From positions 9,605,183 to 9,669,182 of the forward strand of contig JAMXBB010000002.1 of assembly GCA_024138015.1 (NCBI GenBank): a DNA stretch of 64,000 bases, read 5' to 3'. The stretch is from Lumnitzera littorea (taxonomy: Eukaryota > Streptophyta > Magnoliopsida > Myrtales > Combretaceae). This document shows positions 25,001 to 38,200 of this stretch, one piece after another. A model generated the notes under the pieces. That model saw nothing but the letters and a program-made list of their open reading frames with translations. It was not told the origin of the DNA and did no database searches. The translations under genes and the position numbers were made by a program. How positions within the stretch are numbered: position 1 is the first letter of the stretch; every line of letters starts with the position of its first letter.

Positions 25001-27837
25001 ACCACACCAATCGATAAAACATTCCCCCCATTGCACCCCATGGTAGAGAAGCTATCCTCAATTTTATCCCTATAGCATTAGACAAATGAAAGAGTACATT
25101 TTCCACAATCACAGATGAAGATACAGTAAAAGATTCATGTGCCATGCAGTGCTGATAGAAACAAAAATTTCTTTGCAACTAACTCACTCAACCAAATTCC
25201 ATATAATGTAATAAAATATACCATTCCCCAATGTAGTCAATGATGTGACAAGTTGTATTACTTATCCACAATACAAATTAGAAGTACTACAATTGCCAAT
25301 GCATAAAAAGAATTTGATAGGTTGAAGTGGCATACCAACCAAATAAAGACATCTGTGCCATGGTCAAGAACAACAGCTGCATCAGATTGCATTGCAAGGT
25401 CATAAGCTGGGAGTTCCTCAAAAGTGCCTCCTTCACGATGCATCAGACATCGAGGTGCTACCATACGAATTGAAAGATCAAAGGATACATTCAGAAGCAG
25501 ATTTCTCAATATTGACCTTTCATCTTCATGGCCTACTATGTTTCCCAACAGAGGACCCCTTCTAAGATGGAAAAGGATCTCTGGCAGTACAGACAGCTCT
25601 CTTGGGAATTTGTAAAACTTTGACTTGGGCATTGGAGAACCCAATCGCGAAGCAATGTCCTTAATTCTCTCATCTATAGTCGCTCGCATGTCAACTGCTT
25701 CAGATTGATTCTTTGCTCGCAATAGGGTCTTCTTGGCGATAAGAACAGCTGCCACTTCATCTTGTACGCTCTCAAGATATGATGAAACACTGTCTACAAC
25801 AGGCAATCTCACAGTAATCACTCTTGAGATATCAGCTTGGTATATATTTGAGAACTGAATTGCAAACTGAAAGAATACATGGTCACTTTTGATGTCATGT
25901 TTAGTTTCCATGAAGAGTGTGAAGCTTTGTGTTTCTTCAACGCTTAACATTTGAATAGACAGAGCAGCGTCATTCTTGAAGTTCTCATGAGTATCTACTT
26001 GTGCCTCTTCACCCGGACCTACAACCTGCGTTATAAGGATATCATCTGAACAGCGAATCTCGAGTAGACCATGGGATCCCGATGCCCTAGTAGAAGCCCT
26101 CTGCAAGTTCATGCCAAAGGCCTCTCCGAAGTCATCATGAAGGACTAACACACCACCTGATGCTTTGGCAAGTGGCTGCAAGACTGGAACTCTAACTGGA
26201 CATGTTCCTGCACATAGAATATCAACCATCGTATTATTCTGATGAGCTTCATTTCCAAGACGCTCCATCGTTTTCATGGCTGTCTTTTCCAGGTGAGCAT
26301 AATTTGGATGCGTTACAGAATGAGGGACCGATCCAGGGCCGTAAGTACATGGTCCACCAGCACATACAATTATTCTGATATTCCCTCCAGACCTTTTAAC
26401 TATTCCCCTTGATACATCAGCTGATGGCCCCTGAACCATGGCTAAAGCAACTTCAACTGCAACCCCAAGACATCGGTCTCTTGAAGCCTCCGGAATCTCC
26501 AATTTATATGGCCTCAGTGATGAGAATATGGCATGTGCTACTGGCAATGAAGCATGCATTGGTGCTAAGTAAATGCCGGTCCCATAGAGTAATGCCTTTA
26601 AAGAGTCCTCGGATGGTGATTTGTCGCCAGGAAGCACATCAGCAGATGCAACTGCCTCCTCTGAAAAGTCATAGATGGACACCGTGCGTCCATACAGAAT
26701 AATTCCAATTCTTGTTGTGGGAGCAAGAGTATCAACAAAAGCATGCAATGAACTTTGCAAATGCTGTAGGTGAGGCTCATCCAGACACTCATCTATAACA
26801 AGGACAATTGGTGCTGACATTCTTGAATCTGAAACTGGAACAAAGCCAGGTCTATTATTCCCAGTTTGGACATAATCAACCATTGGTGATGATAATTCTG
26901 GGAAATTCCTGAGCTCTTCCTTGCTTGGAGCCATATATTCCCCTTCACTTCCGTTCAATTTCCGGCATATAACACACTGCCATTGGCCTGAGCCAAGTAA
27001 TATGTTGCAATAGAAATTCGCATAAGCTCCACAATAATGACAGCGATGGGGATCACGTTGTATTACTTGAGGGCCGGGTGAAATCTCCCTCCCAGGAGAA
27101 ACCAAAGCTCCAAATCCCAAGCTGGGTATATTAGCCTGCTTTTTCTGTTTCAGTACCTGCCCAATAGGATATAAAGATTACCGGATAAAAATAGAAGTCT
27201 CTCACACTGTCGGTAGGGGACAAATATAATGCCCTTAGTCATTGAGGTTTCACATAACTACGTAGTGGCTAGATATGCAAGAAATTTATCGAATGTAAGT
27301 ATCATAGGCAGACTGTAATACAAATGCTTTAACCATATAGAAAGCAGAAAGTACCTTATGAGCTGAAAATAGCACATGCGCTGCTTTGCTAGTATCTACT
27401 GATTCCTCCAATGAATCAGAAATCTGGTGTGGCAACTCCGCTGAGCCATTAGAAAAGTGAGGCGAAGAAGTAGATGGCAAAGATGAACTCGAAGAAAATG
27501 CAACCGGCTGTGGAGTTGAAGGAGAACTACGAAAGGGCACTGCAGCTGGCCTAACAGGAGAACTAAATACTGGCGGCCCAGGAGGCGTGCTCAAATGGGA
27601 ACTTGGACTGCCAGCGCTGGGCCTAACACCATTGGATGGTGATTGCAAATTGGTAGTTGTAATGGAAGGGGAAGCAACATTTTCTTGTCGTGGAATTGGC
27701 GGACGAAACCGGGGTCCAGTAGGAGTGATTGGAGGAGGAAAGTTTGAACCTTTCGCCGCATGAGGAGTCGGTTTTTCCAGGTTTGAGGGAGGATTTGGGG
27801 CAGAGGTTCCAGCGAATGGTGGTTGCTGGTTCGACAT
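22004..27837 (-). CDS. SEC23: SEC23-like COPII coat protein, five coding exons, 876 aa
   Basis: Plant SEC23-family protein. SEC23 pairs with SEC24 in the inner COPII coat and stimulates the Sar1 GTPase at ER exit sites. Exons on the minus strand: 27837-27355, 27156-25336, 23206-23090, 23001-22930, 22141-22004. All introns are GT-AG (198, 2129, 88 and 788 bp) and all fall between codons. The start is the first ATG (MSNQQPPFAG); in-frame TTG codons at 27888 and 27120 are not starts. Residues 1-150 are Pro/Ser-rich. A zinc finger (Cys200, 203, 222, 225) follows GFGALVSPGREISPGPQVIQ. The trunk starts near APIVLVIDECLDEPHLQHLQ (276). The beta-sandwich and helical parts come next. The last three exons encode the gelsolin-like domain with RFPAPRILAFK, EGSSQARYFV and the end CEWMRSLKVLAPEPS. 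Length and motifs resemble, from memory, the divergent Arabidopsis SEC23 At4g01810 (about 880 aa). The frame is intact, so it is probably functional. Confidence 0.93.
23990..24695 (+). pseudogene. L1-type LINE 3' fragment, antisense in SEC23 intron 2
   Basis: Inside the 2.1-kb second intron, the plus strand encodes AWLRKLQMLDRLENWGLQ, then (frameshifted) CYFYADEDGEHDHPF, VWTNMVSALG, and LLQAAASIYCI.RMRNSVR followed by ILVRQI. This matches the L1 zf-RVT pattern 'L.T.DRL..WG......C.LC....E..DHLFF.C..S..VW' and the tail 'AA..YFIWRERN.R...I...I'. It ends with a TTTCTTTAATACAATTCTC segment like plant LINE 3' ends, at about 24690. It is broken by shifts and stops. Being antisense and intronic, it should not alter the SEC23 protein. 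Confidence 0.65.
24719..24766. repeat. GA-rich microsatellite in SEC23 intron 2
   Basis: A run of GAGA and GGGA units on the plus strand (CT-rich in the gene's sense). It directly follows the LINE fragment and may have grown from that junction. Confidence 0.85.
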
Positions 27838-28560
27838 TGAAATTTTAAAATCTCTACGATCAATCCAAGAGACCTCAAAAGCACCCAATTAAAACGTAAG
27901 AAACCGGTGTTTCTTAAAGACAGTAAAATGTCAAACACTATGGCTAATATACAATCAAAATTCAGCGAAGCTCTATATTTACTTAAAACGTACAATTGAA
28001 ACACCAATTCGTGCTTCTTCAAGCTAATTAATACCAATCCAAACACTCAAGAAATCACCTAAAACGGCAGGAGACCGAAAGCTGATCAGAACCCAGTTCA
28101 ATACATTCGCCACAAAATCAAGAAATCAATCCAAAACCCATGAATCACCAAATAAACACAAACACAAACCCAAATTCAAATTCAACGCGAAGTATCAAAA
28201 GCGGTTTCTCAATATTGCACCGTCAATCAACCAACTTATGTGGCGAACAAATCAAAAACCCTAAAAGAAAGCCGAAATTGAGCAGAACCCAGTAAAGAAA
28301 AAGGGATCTACAGTTTCACGAGCAAGTAAAGATCGAATCTTTCCACTGCATCCTCAAGAATTATGAAATGTAGCCGAGAATAGACAAAGATTGAAACTTT
28401 TATTTATTGAATTGTTATTCTTTGAGTGAGTTAGTGAATGAGAGGGATAGTAATATTAGGGTTGGTGTTAAAAGGGTGATTTTGGGTATTTAAAATTGAC
28501 CTCTTTAGATTGAGGTCTGACTTGATCTATGTTGTTGTTTGAGAGTGCATGTGCGCGTCA
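27838..28560 (-). promoter_or_regulatory. 5' leader and core promoter of the SEC23-like gene
   Basis: On the minus strand a TTTAAATACC TATA-like motif at about 28494-28487 is followed by a CT-rich initiator stretch (CTATCCCTCTCATTCACTAA, about 28457-28438). This puts the start of transcription near 28450 and gives a leader of about 600 bp. Several ATGs precede the start codon in the unspliced leader. One, at about 28350, opens an 11-codon reading frame (MQWKDSIFTCS). Such leaders in plants usually hold an intron. A TTTTAG|GTGATT donor-like site is present but no pair could be fixed. The start site is inference. Confidence 0.5.
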
Positions 28561-28618
28561 AATGTAATGAATGCAATGACAGAGAGATGAAGAAGAGGCT
28601 TTCGAAGAATGAACCGAA

Positions 28619-29111
28619 CATTTGGCATTTTTAAGCAATTTGATTGGAGGAGGGGAATGAGTTGGCTAGCTCTTGACGTGTATGATTCTGAGAAATTATG
28701 AATAATTTCCTCCTTTACTCCTCCGGACTTACTACTTTCCTATGAGCAAAAAGGAATAGAGTTAATATCCTTTTATAAAAAACGTACATACACATATGTA
28801 TCCACAAAATTGTTGAAATATTTCCAACTTTGGATTTCTGATACAACCAAAACTCGATAAAGTTAATGAATGTATTAGCCCATTTTAATCTATTTATAAA
28901 TTTGTTTGAGTTTGAATTAGGCTAGACTCATTGTCAACCCATTTGGTATTGGTATTTTAATACTTTTTCTAAGATCTAAGTTTAGCATAATTTTGGATAC
29001 TAATCTTACATCTTTTATAAAAAAAAATAATCATACTTTAGAAACATAATACTTTGCTTATAAACTCATAGTCTTACTTTATATGATGGTCGAGTTACTT
29101 ATATTATATGT

Positions 29112-29142
<31 letters not shown>

Positions 29143-29520
29143 TCTCTTATTAATATAACATACAAATGTCATTTTGCAACGCTTTATATTTATGATATGT
29201 TTTCCCATAATATTATTTGTATCTCTCTTAATAAGTTTTTAACAATTGTTTTGTTTTTCTATACATGCACAAAATTTTACCATTTAAATAGTTTAATCAT
29301 ATGATATATATACTTATCAAACAATTACATACGTTTTATGAATCTAATAATCCTTTGATATATTTGTTAGTATTTAATGATATAGAAATATTAAAAGATA
29401 TAAAAATACATAAAATATTTTCTCAATTATTTTTCAACCTTATTTCTTTGTTTATATTAGCATATTATTGGACAAAGAGCAAGTACAACCCTTATATTAG
29501 TTCCCCATACTTTTGGTCTC
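28619..29520 (+). repeat. dispersed repeat family E, copy 1
   Basis: It starts TTTGGCATTTTTAAGCAATTT and runs through AATGAGTTGGCTA, AGTTTTTAACAA, TAATCCTTTGATA and GGACAAAGAGCAAGTACAACCC. The same ordered words occur at 49796-50600 and again at 50668-51690, so this is a roughly 0.9-1 kb dispersed repeat. It includes an (AT)n run at about 29107-29133. It encodes nothing recognisable. It sits about 170 bp upstream of the inferred SEC23 transcription start. Confidence 0.8.
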
Positions 29521-30041
29521 CTTATATTTTGAAATCGCTTCTCCCAACCAGCCTTCACCCCATAATTAAAGGAAACATAGGTAACTCCAGTTATGGATGC
29601 AATCAGGTAGGTTATTATAAAGTATCCAACCCAATTCACTTGATAAAAACCCTTTAAGTAGTTTAGGTCAAGTTCTAGGAAATAATTAAAAACCTTATAG
29701 AATTTAGGATCGGGACTAAGTAAGAAATAATAAATTATTTATTAACTTTATCTTATATTTTTTATTAAAAAGATTAACAAGTATATCAAATGTTTATTTA
29801 TAAAAATCCTTTAAGAATATATTAACAATAGCTTAAAAAATAAAAAACTAAATAAAATGTTTTATGTAATCAAGATCCAGCAATTCAAGTATAAGGTTCG
29901 TAATGACTTTAGGGATGGATTTTAGTAGTAAGAGGAAAAGACCTCTAGGGTTCTGAGAAACTTAAAACCCCATAGGGGCAAGTTTTAATAGTAAAAGCAA
30001 AAACCCACCTCGATTGCATATCGAACTTTTATATCTTATTA
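29521..30041. other. non-coding spacer between repeat E and the CAD pseudogene
   Basis: No gene recognised. The expected last 80 or so residues of a CAD protein would lie here on the minus strand, but no matching translation was seen. The pseudogene is therefore truncated or rearranged at its 3' end. Confidence 0.4.
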
Positions 30042-30236
30042 GGTAATCTAAGTGTAACTAGCTTCCTATTTAACTTAAGCAAACCAAGTAAAGAAGCTAG
30101 GGAATGAATAGCAGATATAGTGTCAATGATGTAGTCTATGGTATTCAGAGTTGCCTTTATTTTCTTAAGGTCACTTGTAACAAGAAAAGAATCAACACCA
30201 AGATGCTCAAGTGCTTCAGCTTCCTTTTGTGGAGAA
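30042..30236 (-). pseudogene. CAD pseudogene, C-terminal-side segment
   Basis: Read on the minus strand from 30236, the translation continues the CAD coenzyme-binding domain: KKEAEALEHLGVDSFLVTSD, LKKIKATLNTIDYIIDTIS, then AIHSLASLLGLLKLNRKLV and TLRLP. This resembles the alcohol-dehydrogenase-type CAD pattern 'EA..HLGADSFL...D......TMDGIIDTVSA.H.L.PLL.LLK..GKLV.LG.P'. Similarity stops at about 30042, leaving out the C-terminal 80 or so residues. It joins directly to the segment at 49040-49649 once the intervening LTR nest is removed. Loss of glycines and of the C-terminus shows it is dead. Confidence 0.8.
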
Positions 30237-31630
30237 TGTCAAGCTCTAAAACGATAGAGTCATAACAGTTCCGTTGTACAAATCATTCTGTGATAGAAGC
30301 TGACTTTACAACCACTATCTTATATCCGATTTATATAAGGCATCCACGATTAACTCGTTTTGAAGTAAATAATTTATAAATTAAACATGTTATTTACTTA
30401 TGAAATTATGAAAATACATATTTATACTAAAATAACTCGAGTATGTTTGTAAGATTCAGTAACTTAATCATAATTTACTTAAATAATACATAAATTGATA
30501 CTAAAAGTTTTAAAGTTTAAATACAAACTTAAGAGTATAATTAATCCTTAGGTTTATATTCTTACTTCCTAAGATCCAGCAGTTGCTAATTTAAGGGTAG
30601 TTATATAGCCATTTCTTAACTAGCACCTGCAATAATATCTATAGGAATATGAGCAACCAATCACTCAATAAATTGGGATAGATAAAATCATACATAAAAT
30701 ACAAATAGGGTAATCAATCAAATTAATTAAATATAATGTATGTATAAAAAAATGCTATCGCACAATGTTATCCGGTCCGTCATAAGATTAGAGAAATTAC
30801 ACTTACTCTAACTTGGGTTGAGGAGTATAATGCACATTTTAACAACTTACGACCAAATCCAAACTTATGTAATAGAGATACTATAACAGGAATCGACCTC
30901 CCAGACCAATCACAAGAAGCTAAGCTCGAGGACTTGAAAGGTTCGCATGAAAAATACTAGCTCTAAGTCATAGCCGAGACGAGGACTCCTATCTCGATCC
31001 AACCTTCGACCAACTTGTCTGTTGGATCCTTACGTGTGTCTAACATGCTCGTGCCCAGCAGCAAAGTCCTGATCTAGAAAATAGCCCAAACTTAGCCAAG
31101 TAGAGCTCTTGACCTGATCTACTGGTGTCTGACTTCAAGATAGCTGATCTTTTGCTAGGTTGAATGGCTTTCAACCTGATTAGGATCAAGTCGGCCCTTG
31201 ATTGTAATGCATTCTTGCTTTTGCCTACATTGTATCATATCCTCGATGTCTAACCACCAAGCGACATGTATCCTCTGACACACTGTTCTAGAATGATTCT
31301 TTCTTTTTCATACTAAATATTCTTTATCTCTTTTTTCTCTTTTAGTATGTCTTATGTAACCTTGTGTAGAATACCCTTTTGTCTTTTCATATATGTAAAG
31401 CAACCCTAGTGAACAGGTATATAAACCCCTACTTTCTTATATATGAGGATCATTTAACTTCAATATAGAATTATTCATCTTAAGCAACCTTAGAGTTTTC
31501 GTTATCACTCTTATCTATTCCCTTTAACAAGGAATAGTGGTGAGTGACCCTTCAATTCGGACAGATGTGTCATATTTGGTGGATTGTTAGCCAAGTAGGA
31601 TCGAGTGATGTGTCATATCCATTCGATAGC

Positions 31631-34600
31631 TGTTACGCCCTGAACAAGAAGAGTCATAACAGTCTCGCCGTGTAAACTAATCTAAGATGGAAGCTAACCT
31701 CACAGCTTCTATCGTAGACGTAGTTCATATAAAGCGCACAACTCAACCAGCTTGAAATGTCTGTTCCGACACCTATTATTAACTAAACATGTGGTAGAGT
31801 TTTTACAAGTTACTTATTCTATACAACCTACTGTTTAGTATCATAACAGTATTTAAACAAACATTTCACGTCCAAAGGTAAAGTTTATAATAAGAGTTTA
31901 TTAAAAACGACGGGTTTTACGGTCTATATACATTAAGTTAGAAAACTAGTGGGCTCCTAGGGAATTCCCAATTAGATTTCCTCAAAACTTAAAGACAAAG
32001 TTAAGAGCTCAGGTTCAATTAATTCCTTGATCCTCACTTTCCCACACAGCAGCATACTAACCTGGGAACGGTGGTACCTGAACATCTTGCCTTCACTCAA
32101 CACTTGCAAAAGAGTCTGTAGGGATGTGAGCATAACTAGCTCAGTAAGTAGGGTGGAGTCAGAAGAGTATTATACAATCACAAATAAGGTTAATAATCAT
32201 GATGAAATGCAATGCAATCACTCAAATAAAACATCGTATAGTGTTATCCAGTCCACTGTGAGGTTAGAAAAATTGTATCTGCTTTAACCCAGATTGAGGA
32301 GTTTCATTGCGACTCAAGTTAGACCAAACTCGGGCTTGTGCAATGGAGAACACCCTCCTCTCATGACCGCCTTCGAACCATGGCCCCCAACCTTGCCGCG
32401 ACCTCCTCACCTGTCACTTAGTTCGATTAAGGATGGGAAAAAGGACCATTTCAGCTATCCTCATCGAAGGAAGTCGGTATTTGGCCTAACACTCTTAATC
32501 GTTTTCCCCTAACGGGTGATTATGCATGTCCAATTACATTTTAGTCGAATAACTGTTAGTGTTAATCAAGGATGACCGACAAGTTCACACAATATAGAAT
32601 CCATGCAAATATGTAGAACAGCACACTAAGGAGTTGAACTCCTGTCACAACTGAGTATCATTCACACACATAGCATGCGTATAATCATCTAACTACAAAT
32701 ACAACCAGAAGTACTCTCAGGTCTCCGGATACTTTAAATAGCACCCAAACAGTGGTAAAGCCACAACCCCAACTTACTTATTTAAACGTTCGCTATTATT
32801 GACTTGAATTGTCAACCGTCTTTGTATTGGAATGTCCTAATTACACAAAAGACCCAAATTCAATTTTCGTAATAATTACGAAAACATTAGGGTTTTATCT
32901 AAAATAGTTATATATATATATATATATATTATTTCCATAATATACCGTTATGTTATCACTATATATCGAATTAAATTATTAATTATTGATATTGTACATC
33001 ATATATACTATTACGTATTATATATCGTTTCGATCGCATCGAAACGTACTTTTTATTTATTAATTTACGTTTTAATTCTGGTAAGGTTACCGAAATATGT
33101 ATATTCTTGAATATGATATAGTCTTGAGCTAAATTACTTAAGGTTGTCCGATTTCAACAAAATTAGTGTTATTGAGTTCGTATAGACCTAATGACACGTT
33201 TTACGAATCTTGTTTCTAAAGATGGCTTTTAACGGGTAGTTTGAGTTTTTAATACAATTATACGTAATTATATAAAAATGATCGTATTATACGTAATTTA
33301 AATTATTAAATTATATTTTATCTAATTTATCCTTATATTGTAACAATATGAGTATTATTCAATTCTAATACACTTAAAATGTATCCCGATCAGAAAACAT
33401 TAATAAATAAAATAAAAATCTCCATTAATCTAATCTGGTTAGCAATCCTTTATATAGTTTTTATTTAACTATTTAATTTATTTTAGTCTATTAATATTAC
33501 AAATACACCCTGACTTGTAATTTAAGCTATTTTACTTAATAAATTCGCAATAAATAGTTCGGGTTATCAAATAATTCCCCAAAAATTTCTATAGGTTTCT
33601 AAAAATATAGAAAATTCAGTTATCACTTGTTTTCAAGTTTCTGACCTATTGCCTATATTTTTATTTTGATGATTTTACCCCTAAATTATGGTAAATTATC
33701 CAATTATAATTCTTTTAGCACCAAATTAATTTCAATCTGACTCAATACTGTTACTATTTATTATAGATCAGTACATGTCCATTTCATCAATTAATTTCAT
33801 AATTTCCTATTAAACTCATAATTTTAGCCTATTTTTGAGCTAATTTCAGGCCTAAAAATGCAATAAATATTAAAATCATTCAAATAAAAATTTGGGCTAC
33901 ATAGCAATTACCTATATATCATACACATCCTACACAAAAATTTTCAGCTATAAGCAACATCATATAGTACATTTATTTCACAAATATAAAGTCGGGTGAA
34001 TTATAGATTTCTTAATAAAATATATTAAATATTACGAATTTTTCAAAAATAAAAATATCACATGAAAGCATGTCTAAAATAACCTAAGTAAAATTTTTTT
34101 CATAATTTTCTGAGCGGATTTACTATTTTTTAGAAATTATTGAAAAACAGGGCAGGAAATTGACCTTGCTGTTCTTGAGTGCTCCGGTGGCCGGCGGCAG
34201 TTAGGCGATTGTCGGACGGCCTGCACGGTGGGTGGACCGTGTGGGGTTGATTGGGTTTCACAGCAGAACCACTCTAGGTTAGGGTTCTATACTTTCACTA
34301 ATTTTTCCTGTTTTTTTCTAATTTTTCCTTCTAAGTGTTTCTGATTCCAAACTGCTAAAATTTTCATATTTGAAGGTGTTGGCTTTTTATAGTGCCTCCA
34401 AGTCGGTTAAGGGATTTTTCTTTAATTATTTTATATTTTTCTTTCTAATTTCTTTTTATTTTCCTAAGCATAAGGTGCCTAAATGTTGTAGATTTGCTTT
34501 TTGAATCAGCATTCCTATCCTATTCTCCTGCCATGCATCATTGTCCAGCAATCTCCAATGTATTTGATTCAATTTTTCTTTTTCTTTTATTAAATAATTA

Positions 34601-35153
34601 CTTAAATATAGATATTATATGTTAGAATTAGTTATTTAATTAATATACAAGTTTATACCCTATGTAAATAACATGTGAAATATATAACTTTACTCATATA
34701 ATTAAGTTTCTAGCATATCTTTTATTTTTAGGATATGTTCTAAAGTTAATTTCATGAATTCAACACGATAAATATATAATTACATAATTTAGGGTTAATT
34801 TATGGGTATAATTATTATTTATACCGAGTATACTCGTAAAATTACGTATATTTTTATATAGTAAATTATACTATATTATCTCATTTTATAGCTCAATTAA
34901 TTTATCTCTAAGTTCTCGTTGCAATCTAAGTTCAATTTTTAGGAGTTCCAAACATTTTAGTGCTTTATTAAATATTCTAATTTCTAAGGGTAAAATTGGG
35001 ATTTCGGGTCATTATTACTAAAATCTAACTACACTATAATATCTCGACTAATTTTTTTATTCTAGTCGTAATGTTTGGGCTCAATTGAATAAGTTTCCCT
35101 GAAAGCCCTAAATCTAAGCTCGTTTGTCCTAAACTTAATTTTGGGAGTTTACA
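31631..35153 (-). mobile_element. family A solo LTR, copy 5 (decayed TSD), inserted in D
   Basis: The low end is TGTTACGCCCTGAACAAG and the high end is TTTTGGGAGTTTACA. Flanks are ATAGC (31626-31630) and GTAGT (35154-35158), which differ only by two transitions and so may be a decayed duplication. It is 3.52 kb and most like copy 1, of which it is an inverted relative. The hairpin CTAAGATGGAAGCT...AGCTTCTATCGTAG lies within the first 100 bp. A (TA)n run is at about 32901-32930. A GC-rich CGGTGGCCGGCGGC stretch is at about 34180, at the family's palindrome position. Confidence 0.72.
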
Positions 35154-35216
35154 GTAGTTGCTCGGACTTTGCTAGTTTTTTCTTTATTTCTTTCCGACTC
35201 ACTTCATTATGGCGCC

Positions 35217-38200
35217 TGTCACGCCCCAAAGTGGCAAAGTCATAACAGCCCCACCGTGTAAACTATTCTAAGATAGAAGTTGGCCTTATAACCGCTATCC
35301 TAGACTTGATCTACATAAGGCATCCATGACTAACCTGCTTTGAAGTAAACAGTTTGTAATTTAAATAAATCATTTACCTAAGAAAGTGAGAAAATATATA
35401 TATACACTATAATTCAGTTATTACAATTAATGTTTACAATGTTACATCGTAATATATTTCCTAGTTATTACGTTATTCAAAAATGAAAAATTCTAAAATA
35501 AAAGCTTAGACCTTAAAAATATATGTTTGTTCTTCAAATGTTTTTTCTCACCCCCTAGGATGCAGCAATTGCTAACTTCAGAATAGTTGTAAGCTGCTTC
35601 TTAGCCATCACCTGCATGTCGTCTATAGGGATGTGAGCAACCACAGTTCAGTAAGTTAAAAAGGAGGATTTAAAACTACACCACAAACACAAACAAGGTT
35701 ATTAACTAAATCATTTGGTACAATGCATGTTTAAGTAAATGCTATTGCATGACGTTGTCCGACCCATCATGAGATTAGAGAAATTGCGCCCGCTCTAATC
35801 CGGGTTGAGAAGTTGCCGTTAATGCAACAGCTCACGACCAAACCCAGGTTTGTGCAATGGAAACATCGCTCCTCCTACGACTACCTTCAAACCATTGACT
35901 TTACTCTTGCCGCGACCTTCTCACCTGTCACTTAGTTCGATTAAGGATGAAGAAGGAACCCATTATACCATCCGGTGCTATCCTTTTCAAAGGGATTGGT
36001 ATTTGGCCAGAGAATCATAAGTTTCCCCTAATGGGTTGCTATGTAGGTTTGATTTAGGTTTACAAGTCATATCTTTGTTAAGTTCAGTTTAGAGTGATCG
36101 ATCACTTCATATAATGTAAGTCAAAACAACAAACAAAATTATAGAATCACTCATAACTAAGTACATGTACATAATCAACTATCTAATAAGCACAACTAGG
36201 TATAATCTCAAGCCTCCAAAATACAGCATCGTATTAATCCCAACTTACCTCGACTTCTTGCTCACTTACTCAAAGTCTGACTCACTCAGGCTTCAGACCA
36301 TCGCCGATTTTCCCTGTAATATAAATGTGGTTTCAGTTTTTCATATAATTATTATAAGTTGGTTTTATCCTATAACGATTATTGTTATCTTTTGTTTAGG
36401 GTTTAATATACCTAATTATCTAAGTCTTAAGTCTTTTACAGTTCTTCTTGAATCATGTTAAGTTCTGTTTCAATTTTCGTATTAATTTCTAAATTAGGTT
36501 TTTAACTTAATTTTTTGTTAGAGATTTATACGTACACCTTAAAAAAAATCATTCAGACCCATAATGTGAAATTAATTGCATTATCTTCGAATATCCTAAA
36601 TATCGTTTTTAGTCTCTAATTAGTGTTCTAGTCCGTACGGTATACTTGAATCCTAATTTAATTACCGAATTCACCTTCGTTATGAGAAAATCTTACATTT
36701 TTTATATAATTACCCTAATTTAAGTTTCCTATTAGATTTATTGTATATTTCTATTTTTATCATAATATCAATTTTTATTCTAATATCTTTTATTTATTAT
36801 ATTTCTAATAATTGTGTATTATGTACTATTACTTATTATGTATATAATATATATCTAATATTTTTATCACTCTAATTACCATCTTCTAACATCAATTATC
36901 ATTTCAAAGTGTCTAAATTCATCCTAAATCAGATTTTACACCTAATTATCCTAATTTACAAAATAACTTAAAATTTACTATTTTCCCTATTATTTATTTA
37001 CTACATAATTAACCTAATAATTACATCTAATGCCCTAAATATTACAAGTATCATACTTCATTAGATTTCAATATCCTAAAACATATAATTATTTACTAAA
37101 TCAGTAATTAACTATTTAATTACTTAATTAACAATAAATTACCCATTTTATGCCTTATTTTAAGACCTAAAATTTATCTAAAATTTTCAAAAATTAATTT
37201 TTGAAAATAGGCTTCATAGCACTGTTCTATATCATTTAAATAGTCTATACAAAAATTTTGAGCTCAAAATTACATTTTTAAGGTCATTTATTTTTAAACC
37301 GAAATATGCTCGGTTTTGTATGATTTCTTAAGGACTATATATCACGGGATATATTTTCATCAAAATAATATTTTTTTCTAAAAACTAAATACTAAAATAT
37401 TTTAGAATAACAAAATTTATAATTTTCTAAGAATATTTACCATTTTTATAAAGTTACACAAAATCGGGTTGGAAATCGAACTCATCGATCTGGATAGCTT
37501 TGGCCACCGTCAGCCGGTCTAGGCACTGCCACCACTATATGGTGATGGTGGTCGTTCACTCCCAAGTGCTCGTCTGGTGTTAGTTCCCCTCTAAGGCCTT
37601 AATTGCATAGTTTTCTTATTTTTTTTCCTAACCCTAATTTTTCTCTTCCAATTTCAATGCTCTCAATTTTTTCTGACTTCTAACTGTCCAAATGAGCTTT
37701 ATAATTTTTTTCCCTATTTATAGAGCTTTGTAGTAATTATTATGCATTTAATTAGATAAGACATTGCCCAAATCCCTTCATTTTTGCCTTTTATGTTGCT
37801 TGATTTTGATTAATTAATTTTTCTTCAATTCTTGACTTGCCATGACTAAATCCACATCATTCTCTATTTCTCTGATTTTTTTTCTTCTGATTTTTTCTTA
37901 ATTAATTAATAATTTTCTTTAATTATTTAATAAGTTTTTAGCCAATTTAAGTAATTTCACGTATTTTTATCTACATGTAAATACATATGGGATACATATG
38001 AACATTTCTAATTATTATTTAGGTCATTTTATGATTTTTAGGATATTATAATCTATCTCTAGTAATTTATTAGTTATTAGATTATACATTTTGCCTTTTC
38101 GATAATTAGCAATTATTATACTTAAAATTTGAAAATTTTATAGTCTCCTATTTTATTACTTATTTTCTTAAATTCAAGTTTACAGGGTCATTTTTACTAG

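Noticed and set aside
25424..26792. Other-frame open frames at 25424-25615, 26409-26702 and 26598-26792
   Set aside because: They are shadows of SEC23 exon 2.
27838..27888. Longer SEC23 N-terminus beginning 17 codons upstream
   Set aside because: The codon at 27888 is TTG, not ATG. The first in-frame ATG is at 27837.
30883..31634. A small DNA transposon bounded by TATAACAGGAATCGA and TCGATAGCTGTTA
   Set aside because: The right 'terminus' overlaps the start of LTR copy 5 (TGTTACGCCC), and D continues beyond LTR5 and LTR6. The match is probably chance.
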